From: Verrucomicrobiota bacterium
Lineage (GTDB): Bacteria; Verrucomicrobiota; Verrucomicrobiia; Chthoniobacterales; UBA10450
Direction of reading: 5' to 3'
Length of the DNA stretch: 16,383 nucleotides
Assembly (NCBI GenBank): GCA_003218525.1
Contig: QHNU01000207.1
Location: 1-16,383 of the forward strand
Numbering within the stretch: the first letter of the stretch is position 1; every line of letters starts with the position of its first letter. Position numbers and translations under genes: made by a program. Of the stretch, positions 7,325-13,758 are shown piece by piece. The notes below the pieces were generated by a model. That model made no database searches. It worked only from the letters and a program-made list of their open reading frames with translations, and was not told the origin of the DNA.

Positions 7325-7489
7325 GGAGAAGTGGGCGCACGTACCGCCACGCCGAGCTTCTTACGCAAGTTTCGCGCGCCAGGGCAAGCGTGCCCTAGCA
7401 CAAAAGACGGACATCCGCCAATTTTAGTCGGTAAACCGCCGCGGAAGATTGAGGGCACGATCGAGCAGCTGCAAATATTGTACTCGCGG
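7282..7489. repeat. Right imperfect direct repeat: damaged tRNA-Phe + intergenic DNA + aat 3' end
   Basis: This is the counterpart of 2159-2400, with the same order and orientation. It contains the AGGGCA-AGCG-TGCCCT hairpin (7381-7396) and the 3' end of the intact aat gene. Confidence 0.7.
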
Positions 7490-7996
7490 GATCTCAATGG
7501 CGCCGAACTGGACCAGATGCGGCGTCAGCCACTGAGTATCGAGCAAGGTGAACTTTCTCGCCCGGAGTCGCTCAACCAAGGCCGCCAACGCGATCTTGGA
7601 AGCGTTGGTGACATGATGGAACATTGATTCGCCGAAGAACGCGCCCCCGATGGCAACGCCGTATAATCCGCCTCCCAGTTTGCCGTTCTGCCAAACTTCG
7701 AGTGAATGAGCGTGGCCAAGCGCGTGCAAGCGCTCATAACTGGCGACGATCTCGGAATTGATCCAAGTCTCTTCGCGCTTGGCGCACTCGCGGATCACGT
7801 CAGCAAAGGCGGTGTCGATTTTAATCTCAAATTTGCGCTGTTCCCACGCCCGGCGCGCGGCATGCGGCAGATGAAAAGCGTCGAGAGGAATGATGCCGCG
7901 AGGATCGGGCGAGAACCACTCGATCGAGTCGTCTTCCATCGCCATCGGGAAAACGCCTAGGCGATAACCATGAAGAAGAAGGTCAGACTCGATCAT
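7424..7996 (-). CDS. aat: Leucyl/phenylalanyl-tRNA--protein transferase
   Basis: This 190-residue enzyme transfers Leu or Phe from aminoacyl-tRNA to proteins with N-terminal Arg or Lys, creating N-degrons for ClpS/ClpAP in the cytoplasm. Family motifs run end to end: GYRLGVFPMA, IEWFSPDPRGIIPLDAFHLP, a middle block TWINSEIVASYERLHALGHA, EVWQNGKLGGGLYGVAIGGA, FFGESMFHHVTNASKIAL and LLDTQWLTPHLVQFGAIEIP. The frame is open further upstream, but conservation starts at MIESDLLLHGY, so the ATG at 7996 is chosen; GGAG lies just before it at short spacing. The length is somewhat short compared with E. coli Aat but normal for many bacteria. It is divergent from the lipoprotein-guaA pair, and its 3' end is duplicated next to tRNA-Phe at 2356-2397. 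Confidence 0.93.
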   Translation of the reverse strand: MIESDLLLHGYRLGVFPMAMEDDSIEWFSPDPRGIIPLDAFHLPHAARRAWEQRKFEIKIDTAFADVIRECAKREETWINSEIVASYERLHALGHAHSLEVWQNGKLGGGLYGVAIGGAFFGESMFHHVTNASKIALAALVERLRARKFTLLDTQWLTPHLVQFGAIEIPRVQYLQLLDRALNLPRRFTD

Positions 7997-8041
7997 CGCT
8001 CCATTCTGTCTGCGGTCGGCGCGCTCGCCACCGCCATTTTC

Positions 8042-8069
8042 TTGCAATGACTTGGCCTGTCCATATTCT
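8042..8069 (+). promoter_or_regulatory. Possible promoter for the lipoprotein-guaA pair
   Basis: TTGCAA at 8042-8047 and TATTCT at 8064-8069 are 16 nt apart in the divergent region with aat. The predicted transcript start would fall almost at the ATG (8076), implying a leaderless or very short leader. This is a weak, by-eye call. Confidence 0.3.
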
Positions 8070-8075
8070 AAGAAG

Positions 8076-8264
8076 ATGAAGGCCCTGCTCCTCCTCGCAG
8101 CAGCGATTGCGGGCGGGTGCGCCGATCCGCTGGAGCAACACAGCACGCAAGAAGTCAGTTCGCAGTTGGAACGCGGAGTGACCGGGCAAGGCGCAATCGG
8201 TCCGGAAAATCGTCTTCCAAACGATACTGCGAGCGAACACGGCGTTCCCGAAAGTCATCCCTAG
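8076..8264 (+). CDS. Small predicted lipoprotein
   Basis: This encodes a 62-residue protein with a lysine-start hydrophobic signal (MKALLLLAAAIAGGC) and a cysteine at residue 15 in a lipobox-like setting (AGGC), suggesting lipid anchoring after export. The mature part is short and polar (DPLEQHSTQEVSSQLERGVT, then a proline-rich end), with no domain I recognise. Start ATG 8076 gives the proper signal; an upstream in-frame start at 8052 would spoil it. Its stop is only 3 nt before the GTG of guaA, so the two are probably cotranscribed and translationally coupled. The function is unknown. Confidence 0.6.
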   Translation: MKALLLLAAAIAGGCADPLEQHSTQEVSSQLERGVTGQGAIGPENRLPNDTASEHGVPESHP

Positions 8265-8267
8265 CGC

Positions 8268-9863
8268 GTGAAAACGGCTGCGCGCCCAGCACATTCGAAA
8301 ATCTTAATTCTCGATTTCGGATCGCAGTACACCCAAGTCATCGGACGCCGCATTCGTGAGTTACAGGTCTATTCCGAAATCCTTCCTTTTGATACCTCGG
8401 CAGCCGAGATCGCGGCGGCGAAGCCCAATGGAATCGTTCTCTCCGGCGGACCAGCCAGTGTTTACGACAAGGGAGCGCCGCAAATCGATCCGGAAATCTT
8501 CAGCCTCGAAGTTCCTATCCTCGGTATTTGCTACGGCCTCATGCTAATGGCTCACCATCTCGGAGGCCAAGTCAAGTTTACCGGCCGGCGCGAGTTCGGC
8601 GCCGGCACTCTCGAAATCACGAACGGTTCCCAGCTCTTCGAGGGACTTGGCTCGCAAGTGGACGTCTGGAATAGCCACGGTGATGAAGTGACTGCGCTCC
8701 CGAACGGTTTCCGCGTCGCCGCCTGCACCACCAACTCACCCTTTGCCGCGGTTGAAGATCCGCAACGCCGGCTTTACGGCTTGCAATTCCATCCGGAGGT
8801 AGCGCACACGCCACGGGGCCGCGAAATTCTGCAAAATTTCGTCTATCACATCTGCCGGTGTACGATGGATTGGACAATGGGCTCCTTCATCGAGGACGCC
8901 TGTGAACGTGTCCGCGCTCAAGTCGGCGACAACAAAGTGGTACTTGGCCTCAGCGGCGGCGTCGACTCCTCGGTCGTTGCGGCCTTATTGCACAAAGCGA
9001 TTGGCGATCAGCTGACCTGCATTTTCGTCAACAACGGGTTGCTTCGGGCCCGCGAAGAGGAAGTTGTGCAACGGGTCTTCGGAGAAAATTTTCACGTAAA
9101 GCTCAAATACGTCGATGCCTCCCAACGTTTTCTTTCCCTCCTGGACGGGGTGATTGATCCGGAACAAAAGCGCAAAATCATAGGCAACGAGTTTATCAAA
9201 GTCTTTCAACACGCGACGGAAGAGTTACTGGCTGAAGATCGAAAGGATGGTGGCGGCGCTCATGGTGGTTACAAATTTCTGGCCCAGGGCACTCTCTATC
9301 CGGATGTCATAGAAAGCGTCGCGATCGGCGGCAACCCTGCCCAGGTCATTAAGACTCATCACAATGTCGGCGGTCTACCGGAGAAAATGCATTTCGAATT
9401 GGTGGAGCCGGTCCGACAACTCTTTAAGGACGAAGTTCGCCAGGCCGGACTGCAACTTGGGTTGCCGAAAGAGATCGTTTATCGGCAGCCGTTTCCAGGT
9501 CCTGGCCTCGCCGTCCGCATCCTGGGCGAAGTTACGCCGGAGCGACTCCGAATCTTGCGCGATACCGACACGATCGTGCAGAGCGAAATGGAAGCGAGTG
9601 ACTGGTATTATCGCGTCTGGCAGTCATTCGCCGTGCTCCTTCCGGTCCAGAGTGTCGGCGTAATGGGTGATCAGCGAACCTATGAGTATACGATCGCGTT
9701 GCGAGTCGTGGAAAGCCAGGACGGGATGACGGCGGATTGGGTGCGTCTGCCCTACGAGCTCCTAGGCCGAATTTCAAACCGGATCGTCAACGAAGTAAAA
9801 GGCGTGAATCGCGTGGTCTACGACATTTCAACCAAGCCGCCCAGTACGATCGAGTGGGAATGA
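8268..9863 (+). CDS. guaA: GMP synthase (glutamine-hydrolysing)
   Basis: This 531-residue two-domain enzyme converts XMP, ATP and glutamine to GMP, the last step of guanine nucleotide synthesis. The class I glutamine amidotransferase domain occupies about residues 10-200: ILILDFGSQYTQVIGRRIRE, nucleophile Cys88 in GICYGLMLMAHHLGG, and the His/Glu dyad in LQFHPEVAHT. The ATP-pyrophosphatase domain follows, with the P-loop LSGGVDSSVVA (Ser229), the KFLAQGTLYPDVIES block and THHNVGGLPE. The C-terminal dimerisation domain includes RQPFPGPGLAVRILGEVT and ends in the conserved KPPSTIEWE. The start is GTG at 8268, 3 nt after the lipoprotein stop. The length matches the family and no damage is seen. 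Confidence 0.97.
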   Translation: MKTAARPAHSKILILDFGSQYTQVIGRRIRELQVYSEILPFDTSAAEIAAAKPNGIVLSGGPASVYDKGAPQIDPEIFSLEVPILGICYGLMLMAHHLGGQVKFTGRREFGAGTLEITNGSQLFEGLGSQVDVWNSHGDEVTALPNGFRVAACTTNSPFAAVEDPQRRLYGLQFHPEVAHTPRGREILQNFVYHICRCTMDWTMGSFIEDACERVRAQVGDNKVVLGLSGGVDSSVVAALLHKAIGDQLTCIFVNNGLLRAREEEVVQRVFGENFHVKLKYVDASQRFLSLLDGVIDPEQKRKIIGNEFIKVFQHATEELLAEDRKDGGGAHGGYKFLAQGTLYPDVIESVAIGGNPAQVIKTHHNVGGLPEKMHFELVEPVRQLFKDEVRQAGLQLGLPKEIVYRQPFPGPGLAVRILGEVTPERLRILRDTDTIVQSEMEASDWYYRVWQSFAVLLPVQSVGVMGDQRTYEYTIALRVVESQDGMTADWVRLPYELLGRISNRIVNEVKGVNRVVYDISTKPPSTIEWE

Positions 9864-10212
9864 AGCAATTGCCGATTTGTCGATTGTCGATTTGAAATTC
9901 AAACCCGCGCCATGCCCGGTAAAGAATCTTAAATCGCGCTGGAAAGATCTTGTCGTTCTAAATTTGTGGGCTAATCCGCCTTACCCCAAGGCCAAGGCAA
10001 AATTTGAAATCAGATTGGTAGGGCGCGACTTCATCGGGCCCACGAATTGCTGTAGCGATCGCCAATCTTTGATGCGGGCGCGCTAAAACTCGGCTGGGTT
10101 TGAGGTGCGGCGGGTGGCCGGTCCAGCGCTCCCACGCGGGCGAGATGCAAAATGCCAAGTCGCGTTTTGGACGCCGGTGAAGGCCGAAAAATTCGCTCAT
10201 TTTTGATTGCTC
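9864..10212. other. Intergenic region between guaA and the TetR operon
   Basis: About 350 bp without a supported gene. It holds a short run of GATTTG/CGATTG repeats at 9874-9894 and a palindrome TTTGAA-A-TTCAAA at 9891-9903, which lacks a GC-rich stem. Open frames here show no protein-like composition or family match. Confidence 0.5.
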
Positions 10213-10242
10213 TGGAAACTAATGATACTAAATTGGTTTCCA
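10203..10242 (+). promoter_or_regulatory. Predicted promoter with TetR-type operator
   Basis: The inverted repeat TGGAAACTAAT (10213-10223) and ATTGGTTTCCA (10232-10242) has arms that match at 10 of 11 positions, with an 8-nt spacer. It ends 22 nt before the tetR-like start codon. A TTGATT at 10203 and a TACTAA or GATACT at 10224-10231 could be -35 and -10 elements, placing the repeat across the promoter. This fits autorepression by the adjacent TetR protein (inference). Confidence 0.6.
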
Positions 10243-10264
10243 ACGTCTACAGAGCGCCGAGTCG

Positions 10265-10888
10265 ATGCAACGGAAAAAGAAATCGCTGAAGAAAATTCAA
10301 GCATCTGATGCCGATCGCCAGCGAATCGTGGAAGCGGCCCGGGCCCACTTTTTGAGTCACGGATTCCGCAGGGTAACCATGGATGATTTGGCCGTCGACC
10401 TAGCCATCAGTAAAAAGACGCTCTACGCACGTTTCCCCAGCAAGACGGCGCTGCTTGAGGACGTGCTTGCCCATAAACTCGCCAGCGTTGATGCGGCCTT
10501 GAAAGAAGTGGCGCGTGAGCATGCGCACGATTTTTCCGGCTCACTCCATCAGCTACTCGCTACAGCCCAACGGGAATTAGACGAGATCAAACCACCGTTC
10601 GTACGCGATATGCGCCAAAAAGCGCCACACGTGTTCAAGATGGTGGAACGCCGCAGGGCCGAGCTGATTCAGCGGCATTTCGAAAAATTGTTCGCGGAAG
10701 GACAACGCGCCGGAAGAGTGCGCAAAGATATACCGGCTAAATTGATCATCGAGATACTGCTCGGCGCGGTCCAGGCGATCATGAATCCGCCGAAAATCGA
10801 AGAACTCGGTCTCACCCCGAAAGGTGGATTTGTTGCCATCACCAAAGTTGTTCTTGAAGGCGCGCTGGTACGGGCCCGCGGATTGTGA
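10265..10888 (+). CDS. TetR/AcrR-family transcriptional regulator
   Basis: This 207-residue repressor has a TetR N-terminal DNA-binding domain at about residues 18-65: RQRIVEAARAHFLSHGFRRV, TMDDLAVDLAISKKTLYARF, PSKTALLEDVLAHKL. The all-helical remainder is the ligand-binding/dimerisation domain, whose inducer cannot be read from sequence. ATG 10265 follows a basic start (MQRKKKSLKK). Its stop overlaps the GTG of the next gene by 4 nt (GTGA), so regulator and efflux genes are one transcript. The 11-bp inverted repeat just upstream is the likely operator. The order TetR, adaptor, ATPase, ABC-2 permease matches E. coli cecR-ybhGFSR, so it probably represses this exporter until a toxic compound binds. 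Confidence 0.9.
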   Translation: MQRKKKSLKKIQASDADRQRIVEAARAHFLSHGFRRVTMDDLAVDLAISKKTLYARFPSKTALLEDVLAHKLASVDAALKEVAREHAHDFSGSLHQLLATAQRELDEIKPPFVRDMRQKAPHVFKMVERRRAELIQRHFEKLFAEGQRAGRVRKDIPAKLIIEILLGAVQAIMNPPKIEELGLTPKGGFVAITKVVLEGALVRARGL

Positions 10889-11676
10889 TTGCATTTCGTT
10901 CCGCCAAGGCACGACCTTTGATCCACATCATTGGCCTGCTGGCGCTGCCCATTTTCTTGCTCGCCAGTTGCCGTGATGTGCCCACAAATCGCTTCCAAGG
11001 CTACGTCGAAGGCGAATTTGTTTACGTCGCCTCCCCGCTCGCTGGGACTTTGCAATCGCTCCAAGTCCAGCGCGGGCAACAGGTCAAGGCTAACGATCCT
11101 CTTTTTACCCTGGACGAAACGATGGAGAAAGCGGCGCGTGATCAGGCGAAGGCACAATTGGTTTTGTCCGAAGCGGAATATGCCCGTCAGGAAAGACTTT
11201 TGCGCACCGGTCCAGCTGCCCAACAGGATTTCGACCGCGCGCGCTCGACCCGGGATCAAGATCGACAACGTCTGGCCCAGGCGGAATGGAATTTCAATCA
11301 GAAGAAACAAACGGCCCCGCAAACCGGTTTGGTTTACGACATACTGTTTCGACAAGGGGAGTGGGTCGCTGCCGGAAAACCAGTTGTCGTATTGTTGCCA
11401 CCGCAAAATATCAAAGTCCGCGCCTTCGTTCCGGAAGCACGGGTAGGTTCGATTCAATACGGCGACACGACTCGCGTGACGGTAGATGGCGTGTCCGCCC
11501 CTTTTGTTGGAAAGGTGAGCTATATCTCGCCACGCGCCGAATACACCCCACCGGTGATCTTCAGCCGGGAAAGCCGCGACAAACTCGTGTTCATGATCGA
11601 ATCCGTCTTCGACCCGGCGGTTTCGGCCAACCTGCATCCAGGTCAGCCGCTCGATGTGGAATTTGAATCAAAATGA
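10885..11676 (+). CDS. HlyD-family periplasmic adaptor, lipoprotein (YbhG-like)
   Basis: This 263-residue membrane-fusion protein has a type II signal peptide with lipobox LLASC (Cys29), so it is predicted to be lipid-anchored. Residues about 36-70 are the first half of the lipoyl/beta-barrel region (GYVEGEFVYVASPLAGTLQS, LQVQRGQQVKANDPLFTLDE). Residues about 75-145 form a short alpha-hairpin coiled coil, and the second lipoyl half follows (GLVYDILFRQGEWVAAGKPV). The C-terminal barrel contains EYTPPVIFSRESRDKLVFMI, characteristic of YbhG-type adaptors. It should bridge the ABC-2 transporter to the outer envelope. The GTG start at 10885 overlaps the tetR stop, and its own stop overlaps the ATPase start (ATGA). 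Confidence 0.9.
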   Translation: MIAFRSAKARPLIHIIGLLALPIFLLASCRDVPTNRFQGYVEGEFVYVASPLAGTLQSLQVQRGQQVKANDPLFTLDETMEKAARDQAKAQLVLSEAEYARQERLLRTGPAAQQDFDRARSTRDQDRQRLAQAEWNFNQKKQTAPQTGLVYDILFRQGEWVAAGKPVVVLLPPQNIKVRAFVPEARVGSIQYGDTTRVTVDGVSAPFVGKVSYISPRAEYTPPVIFSRESRDKLVFMIESVFDPAVSANLHPGQPLDVEFESK

Positions 11677-12602
11677 AAAACGGCGACTCAGTCATTGACG
11701 TTCATGGAATGACGAAGCGCTTCGGCGATCGCACCGTAGTAGATCGTGTCGATCTTGATGTGCGTGCCGGCGAGATCTTCGGATTTCTCGGGCCAAACGG
11801 CAGCGGCAAGACCACATTTTTACGGATGCTCTGCGGATTGCTTCGAGCGGACGAAGGCAGCGGCACGTGTCTTGGCCACGACGTCATCAACGAGAGTGAA
11901 GCGATCAAGCGTGAAGTTGGTTACATGACGCAACGATTCAGTTTCTGGGAGGATCTGAGCATCGAGGAAAATCTCGATTTCGTCGCGCGTATGTACGACG
12001 TGAAGGCTCGACGACAGGCAGTGCGCGAGAGCCTCGATCACCTTGGCCTCGCCCAACGCAGAGGCCAACTCGCGGGCCAGCTCTCCGGCGGATGGAAGCA
12101 GCGGCTGGCGCTCGCCGCGTGCCTGCTTCACAAGCCGCGATTGCTTTTGCTCGATGAACCGACAGCCGGTGTCGACCCAAAAGCTCGGCGCGATTTTTGG
12201 AACGAGATTCATCATCTTGCCGGAGAAGGACTGACCGTGCTTGTGACCACACATTACATGGATGAGGCCGAACGCTGTCACCGCCTCGCTTATATTTCGC
12301 GCGGGAAATTGTTAACGCATGGCCGGGTCACGGAGGTGATCGCGCACGAAAGGCTAACGACTTGGGCTGTCACCGGCCCGGATTTGCCAGACCTCACACA
12401 AAAGCTCCGCAAACGACCGGGCGTCGAGCAAACGGTGGCGTTCGGCAACTCACTGCACGTGAGTGGGAGCGACGCTGCCGCTCTCGAAAAAGCGATCGCG
12501 CCATTTCGCACTGATCAATACGAGTGGCATCAGGTCGATTCCGGGCTGGAGGATGTTTTCATCCATCTCATGGATGGGGCGGACGAAAATTCCTCGCCAT
12601 GA
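11673..12602 (+). CDS. ABC transporter ATP-binding protein (YbhF-like, single domain)
   Basis: This 309-residue ATPase powers the adjacent ABC-2 permease at the inner membrane. It has Walker A GPNGSGKT (residues 40-47), a Q-loop region (MTQRFSFWEDLSIEENL), signature LSGGWKQRLALAACL (from 137), Walker B LLLLDEPTAGVD with Asp161-Glu162, and the H-switch His194 in TTHYMDEAERC. The LSGGWKQ variant of the signature is the one I associate with YbhF-type ATPases. E. coli YbhF carries two nucleotide-binding domains; this protein has one, so it would act as a homodimer. The C-terminal 80 residues are the usual accessory region of this class. ATG 11673 overlaps the adaptor stop, and the TGA at 12600-12602 overlaps the permease ATG. 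Confidence 0.93.
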   Translation: MKNGDSVIDVHGMTKRFGDRTVVDRVDLDVRAGEIFGFLGPNGSGKTTFLRMLCGLLRADEGSGTCLGHDVINESEAIKREVGYMTQRFSFWEDLSIEENLDFVARMYDVKARRQAVRESLDHLGLAQRRGQLAGQLSGGWKQRLALAACLLHKPRLLLLDEPTAGVDPKARRDFWNEIHHLAGEGLTVLVTTHYMDEAERCHRLAYISRGKLLTHGRVTEVIAHERLTTWAVTGPDLPDLTQKLRKRPGVEQTVAFGNSLHVSGSDAAALEKAIAPFRTDQYEWHQVDSGLEDVFIHLMDGADENSSP

Positions 12603-13741
12603 AAAAGTGGCGCGGATTTTCGATCAAACGCTTCCGGGCGATCCTCGTGAAAGAGTTCACGCAGATGCGGCGCGATCGTCTCACCTTCGCGATGATGCTG
12701 GGTATTCCGCTGATTCAACTGACGCTCTTCGGTTACGCGATCAATTCGGATCCACGGCATTTACCCGCCGCCGTGCTTCTGGCGGACCAAGGCCCCCAAG
12801 GCCGAACGCTGCTCTATGCAATGAGGAACAGCACTTACTTCGACTTCGTGCGTCAGGTGCAAACGGAAAAAGAAGGCCACGATTTACTGGCGCGCGGTCA
12901 GGTCCAGTTCGTCATCAACATCCCGCAAGACTTCAGCCGCGACTTCGTCCGCGGCGACCGGCCCGCTATTCTGGTTGAAGCTGACGCAACTGATCCCGCC
13001 GCAACCGGCAACGCGCTCGGCTCGTTAAGCAACCTTTTCAACAGCGCTTTGCAAAACGACTTGAAGGGGCCGCTCGAATCGCTCGCCGCCAACACCGGCC
13101 CGATCGATCTGCGCGTGCACGCACTCTACAATCCAGAGGTCGTTACCCAGTACAACATTGTTCCTGGGCTGATGGGCGTGATTCTCACCATGACCATGAT
13201 CATGATCACCGGCCTGGCGATTACCCGGGAACGCGAGCGTGGCACGATGGAGAATCTTCTCTCAATGCCGACCCGACCGAGCGAAGTGCTGATCGGGAAA
13301 ATCGTGCCCTATATTCTTGTCGGCTACATCCAAGTCTCTGTCATCTTGATTGCGGCCTACTTCCTTTTTCATGTGCCGATGCAGGGCAGCATTTTATTGT
13401 TGATGATTGTCGCTCTCGTTTTCATCGCCGCGAATCTTGCCATGGGCATCACCTTTTCGACCATCGCCAAGAACCAACTACAAGCGATGCAAATGACATT
13501 TTTCGTCTTTTTGCCGTCAATCTTGCTTTCCGGTTTCATGTTTCCGTTTCGCGGGATGCCATATTGGGCGCAGCTGGTCGGCGAAATCTTTCCGCTCACC
13601 CATTTTCTGCGGATCGTGCGCGGGATTTTGTTAAAAGGGAACACGCTCGACGACGTGGTTCGCCAACTTTGGCAGATTGCCCTCTTCGCCCTTGTCGCCC
13701 TTACCATCGGGATCAAACGCTATCGGCAGACACTGGATTAA
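12599..13741 (+). CDS. ABC-2 type permease (YbhS/YbhR-like)
   Basis: This 380-residue permease has the ABC-2 layout. The cytoplasmic N-terminus (RFRAILVKEFTQMRRDRLTF) leads into a first membrane helix (about 31-51). A large periplasmic domain follows, then five helices between about 185 and 370. The coupling segment is RERERGTMENLLSMPTRPSE, and the C-terminal LPSILLSGFMFPFRGMPYWA and FPLTHFLRIVRGILLKG blocks are family hallmarks. It exports an unknown substrate, probably a drug or xenobiotic by analogy to YbhGFSR. The frame is open upstream, but ATG 12599 is chosen because it overlaps the ATPase stop (ATGA) and begins with the conserved basic segment. E. coli has two permease genes here (ybhS, ybhR); only one is present, so a homodimer is inferred. 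Confidence 0.93.
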   Translation: MKKWRGFSIKRFRAILVKEFTQMRRDRLTFAMMLGIPLIQLTLFGYAINSDPRHLPAAVLLADQGPQGRTLLYAMRNSTYFDFVRQVQTEKEGHDLLARGQVQFVINIPQDFSRDFVRGDRPAILVEADATDPAATGNALGSLSNLFNSALQNDLKGPLESLAANTGPIDLRVHALYNPEVVTQYNIVPGLMGVILTMTMIMITGLAITRERERGTMENLLSMPTRPSEVLIGKIVPYILVGYIQVSVILIAAYFLFHVPMQGSILLLMIVALVFIAANLAMGITFSTIAKNQLQAMQMTFFVFLPSILLSGFMFPFRGMPYWAQLVGEIFPLTHFLRIVRGILLKGNTLDDVVRQLWQIALFALVALTIGIKRYRQTLD

Positions 13742-13758
13742 AGCTGAAACCAAAAGGG

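Noticed and set aside
9891..9903. TTTGAA-A-TTCAAA palindrome as the guaA terminator
   Set aside because: The stem is AT-rich and short and no T tract follows.
9877..10086. 70-codon open frame after guaA
   Set aside because: No family resemblance, low-complexity start in GATTTG repeats, no ribosome binding site, and an overlapping minus-strand frame is equally open.
10669..11637. 322-codon antisense frame across the tetR-like and adaptor genes
   Set aside because: Both sense genes are strongly supported by motifs and coupled overlaps; the antisense translation shows no domain.
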